From assembly GCA_023376005.1 (NCBI GenBank), contig CM042145.1:56644480-56708479 (forward strand): 64,000 bases of DNA, given 5' to 3'. Positions 20,701 to 31,529 of this stretch are shown here, piece by piece. This DNA is from Doryteuthis pealeii. Lineage: Eukaryota; Mollusca; Cephalopoda; Myopsida; Loliginidae. Made by a program: the position numbers and the translations under genes. Numbering within the stretch: the stretch's first letter is position 1; each line of letters begins with the position of its first letter. Below the pieces are notes generated by a model that ran no database searches, was not told the origin of the DNA, and saw only the letters and a list, made by a program, of their open reading frames with translations.

Positions 20701-21570
20701 TTCACAAGTCTATATGGTATATATATATTCATTTTCAAAGAACCAGAGTCTCACCACCAGATGCAATTTAGTGTAGAAAGAAGAGAAGAAAAGAGGAAAA
20801 AGATTTGTAGAAGTCATAGTGAAAGAATGTATGTAAAAGGAAAATTGGGAAGAGAGCCAATAAAAAAAAAACCCAAAAAAACTCTGAGTGAAAAAAGCCA
20901 AAAATGTAATCAACAAAAAAGTGACATTAAAGAATTGACCAAACAACAAATCAGTTCATTATTTTCCCTTGTCACTCAAATGACCAGACAATCACATTTC
21001 TTCAGTTTTTATTTTCATTCATTCAGGTTTCATTGACGTCTATTTTATTCATCATCATTTTATCCTTTTCTATTTTGAATCATTCAAATTATTTTTTTCT
21101 TTTTAGAGTAAGATAGAAGATTTGTAGTTAGAATAGGAATAAAAAAAGATGGACATTTTTTCTTTTATTATTTTTCTATTTTTATTATTTTTTATTTTAT
21201 CATTTGCTCCTTCAATTCACTTATTCATATTTCATTTTTCCTTTCATTTATTTTCTCTTTTAATTCCTTTAAACTTTTTATTTATTCATTGATATTTGTT
21301 CTATTTATTTTTTATTTGCTTACTTTCACTTTATTTATATTTACTTAAGTTTCACTTTCTAATTCTTTATTTCCATTTCCTTTATACAATTTTAAAAAAA
21401 AAAATCTTTATTTGTACTTTATCTACTTTTACACATTTTTTTAATTCCATCTTCTCTTCCTTTTACTTTCATTTTTTTATGTTGATTTCACTTTTTCTAT
21501 AAATTTCTTTTGTCTCTTGTTATTTCATCCTTTTTCTCTCTTTTATGATCTTTTTTCTATTTCACCCATA
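20701..21570. other. AT-rich non-coding stretch
   Basis: Long T-rich plus-strand run. The K/R-rich and F-rich frames are composition artefacts. Confidence 0.5.
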
Positions 21571-21571
21571 G

Positions 21572-21690
21572 ATGGGACCCAAACAGGTATTACCACTCCA
21601 GGTCAAGGTGGACCTGGGAGTAATGGCAATAAAGAGTTTCACCATTAGATGCAGTTTAACATCATACCTAGGATACTTTTACTGTATTAA
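21572..21690 (+). repeat. RepA internal fragment
   Basis: CCCATAGATGGGACCC, TATTACCACTCCAGGTCA and GATGCAGTTTAACATCATAC. Confidence 0.75.
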
Positions 21691-21769
21691 ATGTTTTGTT
21701 GTTCATAAGAATGATAGGAAAAAATCTGATTGAAAAATTATTTGAATTAATATCAATACTTGTATTCCT

Positions 21770-21842
21770 TATTTGAATTACCGTTATCATCTTGCAACAC
21801 CCTCAAGTTAATAATGAGATCATCCAAAATGAAGTGCAAAAG
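21770..21842 (+). mobile_element. HelA 5' fragment
   Basis: GTTATCATCTTGCAACACCC, AATAATGAGATCATCCAAAA; cut off by the SINE-T1 that follows. Confidence 0.65.
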
Positions 21843-22088
21843 TTGGTTTGGCTCAGTTGGTAGAGTGTCCGACTAGGAACCATAAGGTTCCAGGTTTGAT
21901 ACTGGCCCTTACCAATGTCAGTGTATAAGTAGCACAGGAATCTGTGTGGTAAAGTAAGGAGCTGATGGTAGTTGTGGCACTCAAACTCAGGCACTGAAAC
22001 AATCTCCTTGGTCAAGTGCTAGTGAAAAGGGGGTAGACTCCCTCACTGTTTAGCTGACACCAACTTTAGGCCACCCCAATGATTTTAC
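21843..22088 (+). mobile_element. SINE-T1, best preserved copy
   Basis: Head TTGGCTCAGTTGGTAGAGTG-like A box and GGTTTGATACTGG-like B box in good order, then GTAGCACAGGAATCTGTGTG, GTAAAGTAAGGAGCTGATGG, GACTCCCTCACTGTTTAGC and end GGCCACCCCAATGATTTTAC. The tRNA head does not form a full cloverleaf gene, so it is a SINE rather than a tRNA. Confidence 0.85.
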
Positions 22089-22094
22089 ATACAG

Positions 22095-22175
22095 TGGATT
22101 TAAATCTAGTGCTTTTCCTTCTCCTAGATTGGTTACTTAACAAGGCTAAAGACCAAGTCTACCCTACTATTTACC
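22095..22175 (-). mobile_element. SINE-T2 fragment
   Basis: CTTTTCCTTCTCCTAGATTG, AACAAGGCTAAAGA, CTACCCTACTATTTACC. Confidence 0.6.
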
Positions 22176-22179
22176 ATTG

Positions 22180-22235
22180 CTAAAGATAAGGACAATAGTC
22201 TGAATAATCCAAATATTTCCTCACTTTATCTTTTG
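22180..22235 (+). mobile_element. SINE-D 3'-end fragment
   Basis: AAGGACAATAGTCTGAATAA, TCCAAATA: the SINE-D terminal words only. Confidence 0.45.
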
Positions 22236-22284
22236 ATGTTTGGAAATTTAAATTTAATAAGATCAGTTATGTTTTGCAGTCTCT

Positions 22285-22375
22285 TCTTACTATAATGGTG
22301 ATTTAGTGTCTGTCTATAACCAAAACTATGTCACTGCTTACATTCCAATACCCTCAGCAATTGCGTAAAATTATC
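22285..22375 (-). repeat. RepE terminal fragment
   Basis: ATAATGGTGATTTAGTGTCT, AACTATGTCACTGCTTAC: minus RepE end. Confidence 0.5.
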
Positions 22376-22420
22376 AAGCAATATCAATAACAACCACAAA
22401 AAAGAAAAATTAATGTTTTC

Positions 22421-23031
22421 TTGTGTGAAATTTCTGAGTTTAAGAGTAACGGTAAGCCTCTAAAACCAATAGAACAATTCACATACCTAGGTAGTAATAT
22501 CTCATCCACAGAAAGCGATGTTGATGCACGCATAGGGGAGGCATGGTCCGCTATAAACAAACTGTCAGTTATATGGAAGTCAGACCTCCCTGACAAGTTA
22601 AAGTGACAATTCTTCCAGGCCGTGGTGGTGTTGGCACTGTTTTATGGCTGCACCACTTGAACCTTGACGAGGTGCCTGGAAAATAGATTGGATGGGAGCT
22701 GCACAAGAATGCTGTGTGTGATCTTGAACAAATCGTGGAAGCAACATTCCACAAGAAAACAGCTATACAGCCACATGCCCTCTGTTACATAAACCATTCG
22801 AGTAAGGCGATCAAGATATGCCGGACACTGCTGGAGAAGTAAGGATGAGCTAATAAGCGACGTGCTTCTGTGGAAACCGGCACATGGACATACTAGTGCG
22901 GGACATCCAGCAAAGACCTACATAGACCAGCTATGTATGGAGGACCTCCTGGGGTCAATGAGTGATAGGGAGGGTTAGCAAGAGATTGTCATGGATATCT
23001 GCACTACTGGCACAACATGATGATGATGATA
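22421..23031 (+). pseudogene. LINE reverse transcriptase C-terminus, dead
   Basis: One reading frame runs 199 codons from 22421 to the terminal TGA at 23018, with premature stops (TGA at 22604, then a TGA, TAA and TAG further on). The residues are typical of the C-terminal part of a non-LTR retrotransposon ORF2: FTYLGSNISS, then FYGCTT, KSWKQHSTRKQLYSH, RYAGHCWRSKDELISD and AKTYIDQLCMEDL. This is the region after the RT catalytic core; the YxDD motif and endonuclease are absent, so the copy is 5' truncated. It ends in a short (TGA)n tail. The clade is not resolved. No frameshift is needed, only stop codons, so decay seems to be by point mutation. Confidence 0.85.
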
Positions 23032-23194
23032 ACACATCTCAGACTATTGATATCATTTTGCTTGCTATATTGATGAGGTTTCAGATACTCTACACACCAA
23101 TTGGTTGATTAACTTGTGCAATTCCTCAGTCAATGTGACATAAGATTCATATAAAAGACATTCTTCTGATGTCTTTTATCTAAACTAGTAAAAA

Positions 23195-23447
23195 GTAAAA
23201 GTAAAGTCGACGGGGCGGCCTAAAGTCGGTATCAGCCAGGCAGCGAGGGAGTCTATCCCCTTTTAAATAACGCTAGACCAAGGAGATTGTTTTAGCATCT
23301 GAGGTGAAGCGCCACACCTACCATCAGCTCCTTACTTTACCGCACAGATCCCTGTGCTACTCATATGCTAGGTTGGCGAGGACCGGTATCGAACTAGGAA
23401 TCTTGTGGTCTTTAGCCGAACGCTCTACTGACTGAGCTAACCCGAAC
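23195..23447 (-). mobile_element. SINE-T1
   Basis: Minus copy from AAAGTAAAGTCGACGGGGCG to the tRNA head (CTACTGACTGAGCTAACCCG). It lies exactly at the start of RepE, where CACCCTTCGGGAGATG follows. Confidence 0.8.
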
Positions 23448-23800
23448 ACCCTTCGGGAGATGTAAAAATAGATTTTTGAAACATATTGACTGAGGGGTGG
23501 GAGTAAAAAATTAAATGTCAGCATGTTTGTACCCTAAGTAAGTAAAATCAAATTCATTAAAGGATTAAAAAATAAAACAATTTGAAATGTAAACTTTAAA
23601 TATGTATTAAAATAAAACAAACTATATATAAAAATATAATACCAATCATGTATTTATTAAAACTTGTTTAAAAAACAATGAGGATTTAGAGTGTATTTAT
23701 TCTATGTTATAACGATTTTGGGTAATGTGACCTAAGCAGTGACGTAATTTTTGTTACAGACAAAAACCGGAAGCGAATCTCCATTATTAATAGATCAGTA
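23446..23800 (+). repeat. RepE copy
   Basis: ATGTAAAAATAGATTTTTGA, GAGGGGTGGGAGTAAAAAAT and the terminal GCAGTGACGTAATTTTTG, TTACAGACAAAAACCGGAAG. Near-identical in order to 40680-41170. Confidence 0.75.
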
Positions 23801-24950
23801 ACCTTTAGGAAATTTCAAAACAAAACCCTTTTATTCAATTCTTATTCTGCTCTCCATTCATTGGAATGGCTTGTTTCAGGTAATTCACCTCCTTGGATGT
23901 TTACAACAATTCAATAAAGGGACTGGATTTAAATTCCCTGAAGATTACCTACCAAAAGGTTGAATATAACAATAGAATTTCTCATTACTTCATATAAAAA
24001 CCAGGTTGCATTATATATCTTAATATAATGGAGATTTGGTATCTGTCTGTAACTGAAACTATGTCACTGCTTACATCACAGTAACTGAGGAATTTAACAA
24101 GTTTGTCAATGAGTATTTAATCTATAGTCAAAATCATTAATACATAGAATAGAATAAATCTTATTTATTAACAATGTCTCCATGAAAATCTGAGTTAGAT
24201 TTGCCTCAAAACAGCCCATGTTATTAGTGCATTTAACATCCTGCAAAGTGTCTTATATATCACTAAGAAATAAAGGTTTACCTAATATATAGTGTGGTTA
24301 ATTTGCATACTGGTTTTAACAAAACCAGGTTTAATAAATAGTTACTTGCTGTTATTGATCTCTAATATTATTGCTTTATTCTCCAACATATCAAAATCAT
24401 TCCTATGAATGAGTTTATAAAGAAACCGATTGAAATATAATGAAAAATAAGTGTTATCATTTTATATGTGTCCTTATTTAATTTTGTTAGTCTTTTGAAT
24501 TAAATATATTTCATTACATTAAAACTAAAATACTTACGCCCGGCATTCTTGCTAGTATATTTAATTCCCAAAAACATCAAGACAAAGGATAAAAATGAAA
24601 AAAATTCAAGAAACTCACAGAAACACTGAAATGAATAGAGTATAGCAAAACTTTAGAATCCCTGAAATAACACGAGTCTCTTCTTACACAGACGAAACCA
24701 TTAAACAGTCTCCATTCACCAACCACAAAACAAACACCCACACTAATCACTCAATGCTTCACTTACTCTAAATCCTTTGATCATCCTATTCCCTCCCCCA
24801 TCCAAACTTGTGATCTACCATACATCTGTGGGAACCCCCCCCCCCACGTTTTACCTCCTACCTCCATCTCCTTCCTCTACCTCATCCTTTTACCTTTTCA
24901 TCATATAGATATATCATTCTGTTTTAAAATGATAAAGATTCATTTTGATT
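23801..24950. other. Non-coding stretch with a RepE end fragment
   Basis: A minus RepE terminal piece lies at 24025-24090 (GGAGATTTGGTATCTGTCTG). The rest is unique-looking AT-rich DNA with a C run at 24836-24845. No gene seen. Confidence 0.5.
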
Positions 24951-24994
24951 TTTCACCTCTGTTGGTTTTAAAAAACCAACAGAGGTGAAACATC
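24951..24994. repeat. Perfect short hairpin
   Basis: TTTCACCTCTGTTGGTTTT pairs perfectly with its complement ending CAACAGAGGTGAAA; almost no loop. Confidence 0.75.
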
Positions 24995-25204
24995 ATTTTT
25001 TTTGTTTTGTAATTTAATTTTTTCTTAAATTTTCCTCACATTTTCCTAATCTGTTATTTTCTTCATATATTTATCCATACAATATGACACAAATATGTAG
25101 GTGTTTGTTACCATAGGTTTCAAGACAGAAAATCAAATTGTCATGGGGACATGATGTCTATCTGCCTATTTTCAAGATGAATGTTTCGAGTGTAAACATA
25201 AAAT

Positions 25205-25515
25205 TAAAAATAAAACAGAATGGTCCATTATTTAGCTGAGGTGACAACACTCATAAGAAATAAGAATTTGGCGGATAAACGACACCAGATTATCAGGATT
25301 TACATTTTTGCATTTTATATTGGACATTTGGATGGTGTCATTTATACCCAGAGGGTGTTACAAGATGATAATGGTTGTACAATTAAAGAACATGAGTATT
25401 AGTATATAGATTTGTATTTCATCTTGGAGGATTTGACCAGTCTCATTTTTAACTAGAGTGTGTTGCAAGATGATAACAGTTGTACAATTAAGGAACACGA
25501 GTATTAATATGTAGA
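25205..25515 (-). mobile_element. HelA 5' half with doubled 5' block
   Basis: Contains AGAATGGTCCATTATTTAGC to a complete 5' end (GAGTATTAGTATATAGA at about 25404), then a second 5' block to 25515 (GAGTATTAATATGTAGA). The 3' half is missing. Confidence 0.7.
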
Positions 25516-25792
25516 GGATTCATGAAAAATTAACTAGTAGTTTTGAAAATTTCATTTGATAGAAAAATGATAATAACTGCTTTGATTTTCTGTAATGACG
25601 TTTAAAATTTAAGAATAGAATTTAAAAAGATGAAAATAGATTTTAAAATTTTAACAATATAAAATCTTGAGTAGTTGTTAATAAGTGTCGATATATATAG
25701 ACTGCTGCTGTCTTTCACCATTTTTAACTGCGTCAATACGATATATGATTATTGTAATGAGATGTATGTATGTTACCTTTTTTTAAAAAAAG
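25516..25792. other. Non-coding stretch, no gene seen
   Basis: AT-rich spacer. Confidence 0.45.
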
Positions 25793-26045
25793 TAGTTGGT
25801 GGAGTGGCCTATTGTCGGTATCAGCCAGATAGGGAGGGAGTCTATTCCCTTTTCACTACCGCTAGACCAGGGAGATTGTTTTGCTGAGGTGGAGTGCCAC
25901 ACCTACAACCAGCTCCTCACTTTACTGCACAGAGCAGATTACTCAATCTGTGCTACTCATGCGTTGAGCTGGCAGGACTCCATATTGAATGAAGAATCTT
26001 GCAGTTCCTTGGTGGGGACTCTACCAACAGTGCTAAATTGGTTCC
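25793..26045 (-). mobile_element. SINE-T1
   Basis: GTCGGTATCAGCCAGATAGG, TAGACCAGGGAGATTG, GTGGAGTGCCACACCTAC; the head region is diverged (GACTCTACCAACAGTGC). Confidence 0.75.
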
Positions 26046-26460
26046 TTTTGTTTTTTAAGTATGGTTAAATAAAAATGGAATTAAAATAAAATGAAGAATT
26101 TGTTAAGTACAATTCAAATATTGCAGTTATATTTCAGTGAAGGCATTGCAGAGAGCACTTGGGTGGGATAGGTGTCATTGGAGAGCTGGTGTGCTAAGAC
26201 ATTTGTAACCTGGTTGACCCTGTTGACTTCAGGCCATGGGAGAAGGAAGTTTCACTTAGTATATCCATCCATCCATCCATCTTTAGAATGATGCATGCTG
26301 CACTCTAAGGATGTTGATAGTTACAATGCTTTTAATATATAAAGCTTTTTCTGTTCCAAAAATGAGAAAGACCCCTCCCCCCCCCAAAAAAAAAGGTCAC
26401 ATGACAAGAGCCACTGAAGGAAAATTCTCCTTTTGGCAAAGTCAGGAGTAAATGTTATTT
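26046..26460. other. Non-coding stretch with (ATCC)n
   Basis: (ATCC)n at 26263-26280 and a C/A run near 26376-26393; no gene seen. Confidence 0.45.
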
Positions 26461-26462
26461 AT

Positions 26463-27185
26463 ATAGCTTGGATAGATTGATTTTAATGGCATGTCAACTT
26501 GTCTAGGGTTATTTATGCCAGAAGATTAGGGAATCACTTTCATTGTACATTCATATTTACATTTTTTGTGCTGTCATTTCTTAAGAAATTTTACACATAG
26601 TTACATGATAGCAAATATTCCTATCTAGTAGAACCCCCCCCCCCCCGTTGACTAGGGCTGTTGATTAATACATGCGAAGTTAGTTCTTTTGATTTATTAA
26701 TATATCTGAAGTTTATGAAAAATCTAAAATAAAAATTATTCCCACCAATTAATTAATATGCATAAAGTTGATGAAAATTATTCCCACCAGTTTATCCATG
26801 AAATCCATGCAGTGTTTTAGTCTGAAAGGAGACTAAAAAGCATTTGACTCCTCATTCTCAATAAGAAAAAAGCTAAATAAGAATATAATGTGGCTATAAA
26901 ACAATTGGTATATTAAAAATTAATAAAAAAAGGACACAACTCATGAAGTTGATGAAAATTATTTCTACCAGTTTATTTATACACATGAAATACAAAACAA
27001 AAAAAAAGATTTGGCATTAAATAGCCCACAAGGGTTGATATGACATTAAACAAAATAAACAACCAACCTATCTAATAGAAATTTACAAACATATCTATTT
27101 GACGCATAGATAGAACCTTAAAAGGTACTACCACTCCGAGTCAGAATGGACCTTGAAGTAATGGCAAATAAGCAGTACCCACACA
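26463..27185 (+). repeat. Worn RepA-type fragments
   Basis: A RepA-like 5' piece (TTAATGGCATGTCAACTTGT) at 26475, an inverted one at 27010-27070 (ATAGCCCACAAGGGTTGATA), and an internal one at 27105-27175 (ACTACCACTCCGAGTCAGAA). The rest is unassigned AT-rich DNA. Confidence 0.5.
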
Positions 27186-27570
27186 CCCCATATAAAGGAA
27201 AATTAGTGGAGACCAGTAAAGACCAAAGTTCAATAAAATCCATATCCTGTTTTTGTCTGAAAGAAGGATAAAAAGCATTTGACTCCTCATTCTCAATAAG
27301 ACAAAAGTTAAATAAGAATATAATGTGGCTATAAAACAATTGGTATATTAGAAATTAATTAAAAAAGGACACAAAATAAAACAAATCAATAAAGGATGAA
27401 ACATAATAAAAAGCAAATAAAATACAAAAGAAAAAATACAAACAAGAAAAATAATAAAAATAAACAATTGAAAAAACAAGAAAAGATAAAGAATAAAAGA
27501 GGATAAATCAAAGGGAAAAAGAATTCTTTTTTAAATCAATCTAATCTTTATAATAAATGGGATCTAGAAA
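27186..27570. other. A-rich non-coding stretch
   Basis: Repeats part of 26830-26960 (GCATTTGACTCCTCATTCTC, ATAATGTGGCTATAAAACAA), a local direct duplication about 430 bases apart. Confidence 0.6.
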
Positions 27571-27571
27571 T

Positions 27572-28048
27572 TGATACTTGTAATCATTAAATGTGTACAA
27601 CTGTTATCATCTTGCAACACCCTCTGGTTAAACATGAGATCATCCAAATAGTCCAAAATGTAAATCCTGATTATCTGGTGTCGCTTATCCGCCTAATTCT
27701 TATAAGTTTTGTCACCTCAGCTAAATAATGGAGCAAACCATTTTTGTTATAATGAAATAAAGAGGAGAAAAGGGACATGCTAGACAGAAAAAATAGCATA
27801 AGAAAAAAAAAAAAAATATAGTAGAAGAAAAATAAAGAAAGAGTTGAGCAAACGGAAGAGATAATGCTAATCTATTTCAGTTGAATATAATGAAGAGAAG
27901 GAAAGAAAAAAAAGAAAGAGTGAAACAATTAAATCAAGATTATTATACTTTTTACATATTCAACTATTTGGAAAAGCTCTTAAAATAAACATATCAAAAA
28001 CAGAATAATGAGATTATCATACAGTAGTATATCCACAGGTCCTGCTAG
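27572..28048 (+). mobile_element. HelA Helitron
   Basis: GTTATCATCTTGCAACACCC, GAGATCATCCAAATAGTCC at the 5' side, purine-rich middle, and 3' end with TAGTATATCCACA, GGTCCTGCTAG, T. The 5' TC terminus is worn. No protein-coding content. Confidence 0.75.
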
Positions 28049-28059
28049 TCTATATAAAT

Positions 28060-28114
28060 ATAGGTAAGAGATTTATTTTTTTAAATCCTGGGCAATGCCA
28101 GGTAGATCTGCTAG
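28060..28114 (+). mobile_element. HelB 3'-end fragment
   Basis: A CCTGGGCAATGCCAGG hairpin, then TAGATCTG and CTAG at 28111-28114 before T: the HelB 3' signature, 63 bases after the HelA 3' end. Confidence 0.55.
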
Positions 28115-28393
28115 TCACAAATAATTTGCACACAGTTGTATGGTTTTAAGTGTTCATATCGATTACTAATAAATAAATGTAAGTCATTTCTAAATCTTTG
28201 GTTACCATCATAAATATATTTTATTACATGAAATGAGAAAGTAATAGATATTTTCTATTACCAAATAATTCTAAGTGAATGGCCTATTGTTGAGTGCCAT
28301 TAAAACAGGCAATAACTGAAGCAGACAGAATCACTTCCAATTTTCCTCTTGTTGTCATGTGTGATGTTTAAATACTTTTTCCTTGGGAATAAT
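28115..28393. other. Non-coding stretch, no gene seen
   Basis: Contains the dispersed motif AATTTGCACACAGTTGTATGG, similar to 44385 and 51353. Confidence 0.45.
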
Positions 28394-28485
28394 TTTGATG
28401 TGTCAGACTGTTGTCCTCATCTTTATTGTGATATGTATAGACACAACATTTGGCTGCTGTATCCTCCAGCCTTCTCTGTGTATCC
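28394..28485 (-). mobile_element. SINE-D 3'-end fragment
   Basis: GTCCTCATCTTTATTGTGAT and CACAACATTTGGCTGC are the complement of the SINE-D terminal words. Confidence 0.55.
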
Positions 28486-28630
28486 AAGCATAGTAATAAA
28501 CCAACCTGGGAAATCATTTTTAATAATTTAACTGTTGATCAAGAACTTTTAAAGATCTAAATTCAAATAATGACGTCATTGTTTTCGCATGCCCATCATT
28601 CTGACATCTGTCATAAGAAGAATCACAATC

Positions 28631-28633
<3 letters not shown>

Positions 28634-28671
<38 letters not shown>
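28634..28671. repeat. (TA)n microsatellite
   Basis: Uninterrupted TA run. Confidence 0.95.
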
Positions 28672-28675
<4 letters not shown>

Positions 28676-28849
28676 ATGATGATTTACACAGGGAACACCT
28701 GAGGAAAATTTTTTCAGTGTGATTTGACATGCTAAAAACGAGTAAATCTTGAAAAACTAATCATAGTTTAGATTTAGCACAAGGCTGCAAGAAAGGAGAC
28801 TGCTATGTTGGGTGGGGCTGTAAAATATATCTGTGGAGGGATAAGACAT

Positions 28850-29110
28850 CGCACCCAATGATGTCACCTGTGGGTGGTGATTTGTAATGCCTGAGGATAG
28901 GTACTAAATGGTTCCATAACATATAACACTCCATTTTGTCTCTTACTTGGGCTAGACAGGCAATCAGAGAAGCCCCATCTGATCGATTGGCTGGTCATGT
29001 CAAATCCTAGCAAAATATGATTGTTTTGACCATATTATTCAAATTGCTCTTATGGTAAATACACCTACCCCCTTTTTTATCATATAGGTGCTAGAAGTTG
29101 GTGTTTGACA
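28850..29110 (-). repeat. RepA fragment
   Basis: GTCACCTGTGGGTGGTGA, GATTGGCTGGTCATGTCAAA, CCTAGCAAAATATGATTG, TTTTTATCATATAGGTGCTA. Confidence 0.75.
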
Positions 29111-29129
29111 CTCAGACACCAGTATTTAT

Positions 29130-29285
29130 CAAGACACATGAAGTTAATAAAAATTATTTCTACCAATTTATTAATGCACATGAAGTTAATGAACATTCTT
29201 TTTTAAACAAACAAGATTTGGTTTTAAATAACCCACAAGAGTTGATATGCCATGAAAACAAAAACAAAAAAAGCAAACAAAACCA
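29130..29285. repeat. RepK/RepA-type fragments
   Basis: AAGTTAATAAAAATTATTTC twice-like block and AATAACCCACAAGAGTTGAT. Confidence 0.45.
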
Positions 29286-29291
29286 AACTCC

Positions 29292-29487
29292 CAAATATCA
29301 GCCGGACAATGAGGGAGTCTATCCTATTTTCGCTAATGCTAAACCAGGGAGATTGTTTTACCACACAGATTAGATTACGCAGTATATGCTACTCATTCGC
29401 TGAGTTGGTGGAACCAGTATCGAACCAGGTATCTTGCAATTACTATGCGGGTGCTCTACTGACCGAGCTAAACCAGACCCCCAAAGA
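29292..29487 (-). mobile_element. SINE-T1
   Basis: TATCAGCCGGACAATGAGGG to the head CTCTACTGACCGAGCTAAAC; internally shortened. Confidence 0.7.
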
Positions 29488-29489
29488 GA

Positions 29490-29750
29490 ACCTAGTGAGC
29501 TTTTAAGTGACTATTCTGTAGAGATTTATTTGCAAGGCAAGCTCATTGATATTTATGCTGCAACAAAGTGTCAAGTTGTGGATGCACGTAATGCTCATGA
29601 GTTCAAAGGGAAGGTTCCCAAGTTTGACAAAAAAACACCTGAAGAAGGCTGGAAGGCACATCAGCTGAAATGTTGGGTATATAACAATAAAGATGAGGAC
29701 AATAGTCCGCAAAATCTGAATAATACATGCAAAAATGAGTTTTAAAAAGT
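29490..29750 (+). mobile_element. SINE-D, 5'-truncated
   Basis: Has GTTCCCAAGTTTGAC, ACACCTGAAGAAGGCTG, then CATCAGCTGAAATGTTGGG and ATAACAATAAAGATGAGG. CTGAAGA, a GCTG/CAGC helix and GAAA appear in hammerhead order. The open frames across it have no known domain. Confidence 0.65.
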
Positions 29751-30165
29751 CCTGTGTCGAAGTTGAGGAACTTGAAAGTTGATAGTGTTCTTGTTCTTAC
29801 ATTTAAACTCTTGAAATTGACTTGAGGCTAAAAAAATGTTGGAGAGAAATAGAAAAATTGGGAATTTTTATTGATTTTTTTCTTTTTTTTTTGACATATG
29901 AAATCGATGTGAAGATTTTTATCTATATTTACATCTATCAATGACTTTGAGGATCTTTATGAATTTCTGTCATTTGATGAATGTGTTTATTTATTGATAA
30001 AGCCAAAGTTCTTCTCAATCAGATAATTTCAAGACATTAAGGATGGAGGTAACTAAAAAAAATATGCGCACAAAAAAACTAGAACTAAAAAAAGACAAAA
30101 AAAAACCAAACTTGTAGATGATCAATATTTGATTGGATTCCAAGGTTCATAGGTGATTTTGTTTA
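29751..30165. other. Non-coding stretch, no gene seen
   Basis: T-rich then A-rich; nothing recognised. Confidence 0.45.
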
Positions 30166-30167
30166 TA

Positions 30168-30330
30168 TTGGGGGAGAGAAATAGGGAGAGGGAGAGAGAG
30201 AGAAAGAGAGAGAGAGAAATTGTAAGAGAGTGAAATACACAGGGAAAGAGAGAGTAATTGAAACATGGAGAGAAAGGGTAATTGAAACATGGAGAGAAAG
30301 AGGGGGGGTGAAGAGTGTGAGAGAAAGAGC
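30168..30330. repeat. Polypurine tract with 26-base tandem unit
   Basis: GA-rich; GTAATTGAAACATGGAGAGA occurs twice, 26 bases apart. Confidence 0.8.
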
Positions 30331-30471
30331 AAAATTAGCAGAGAACGTTTTTTGTTGACATTTGTTAAAAAAAAAAGTTAAAAGTATCAAAAATTTTGAA
30401 AAATAGATTTTATCCCCATGTTGATTTTATAATGAATATTTGCAAAAATCGATTTATTTTACTGGTTGATT

Positions 30472-30502
30472 GAACCCTAACAGGTACTTCCACTCCGGAC
30501 AT
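30472..30502 (+). repeat. RepA internal fragment
   Basis: CCCTAACAGGTACTTCCACT only. Confidence 0.5.
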
Positions 30503-30602
30503 GTTTATTTCCCTCAAAAGTCTAAAAAAATATCATTGATTACTTTCAATCATTTCTCTAATATTTATTCTTTATTGGTTTATATATTAATTGGGTGACA
30601 AT

Positions 30603-30894
30603 TGTTGGAGTGAGTTAGTATACTGTTGGTTTGAACAATAACTAACTGAGCACAACTGAACTGGTGCCCGAAGCAGCTGGTATTTATGGAACTAAGGAAT
30701 ACTCCATTTATGTATTTGGGTAATTCCATTCTTGGAGTCCTGATTGGCTGCTTGGTTTCTGTGGTGTTATGGTGCTTGATAAATAACCTACCATTATGCA
30801 GTAGGCTATATTGAGTCATGGCTTGGTTGTTGCCTTGTTTTGCCAATTCAATGGTAATTGTAATATTGTTTCTACAGTGAGTATTTATTCTACA
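30603..30894. mobile_element. Solo LTR
   Basis: 292 bp beginning TGTTGGAGTGAG and ending TTATTCTACA, flanked by ACAAT on both sides (30598-30602 and 30895-30899). TG..CA ends plus a 5-base duplication are the standard LTR-retrotransposon signature. No internal region remains. The 132-codon minus frame across it is fortuitous. Confidence 0.7.
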
Positions 30895-30937
30895 ACAATA
30901 AGTTTCAGTTGATTTTCTTCTTGGGCAAATTGAATGT

Positions 30938-31352
30938 ACCACCCTGTCGGCTGGGGATTTAGAATACACTGACTGCATTTTTGTAGAGTGGTAAGACCCT
31001 CACCAAATGGGGCCACCTGTTGGCCATGGGTGACAGCCCAGGATGCTTAAGGATAGAACCCTGGTGGCTGAGCAGTCCATGATGTGCAATGCTTCACTCT
31101 GGCCCTTACTTAAGCTAGACAGACGGTCAGAGAGACTCCCTCCAATCAATTGGCTGGGCATGTCAAACCCTAGTTCTTATATGTTTGTCCTGACCCTATA
31201 GCCCTTATGGCAACCACTAACCCTTTTTATCATATGTGTGCTAGAAGGCAGTGGCTGAGGGACTTCATGTCCTGGGTATGACATTAAACTCTATCTGATG
31301 GTAAGATTCCAGTTCTGGAGGTTTGGAGAATGTGGAATACCCCTTCATCACT
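30938..31352 (-). repeat. RepA, 5'-truncated
   Basis: Begins at the RepA 3' terminus (TGTCGGCTGGGGATTTAGAA) and ends at GGTTTGGAGAATGTGGAATA, where a foreign block (31365) follows. Confidence 0.8.
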
Positions 31353-31361
31353 TTTTCATAA

Positions 31362-31529
31362 AACTTTTTTATTAATTTCATAGTTTATCTATTTAAATTG
31401 TCATTACTATGTAAAGGATTCAAATATTCAATTATAAGGAAGAGTTTTTCTTTATTTTATTAATATTGAATATTTAAAAAAAAGATAAATAAAAAGATGT
31501 ATAATACAGGGTCATTCTTTATTCAAATG
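31362..31529. repeat. Duplicated block, copy 1
   Basis: About 165 bases nearly identical to 32762-32937 (TTAATTTCATAGTTTATCTA, AAGATGTATAATACAGGGTC). It sits between two RepA copies; the second copy lies inside RepE. Confidence 0.8.

Noticed and set aside
21843..21915. Functional tRNA gene
   Set aside because: A and B boxes are present but acceptor and anticodon stems do not pair properly, and the same head occurs in at least three other dispersed SINE copies.
30580..30978. 132-codon minus frame
   Set aside because: Coincides with the solo LTR at 30603-30894 and the end of RepA.
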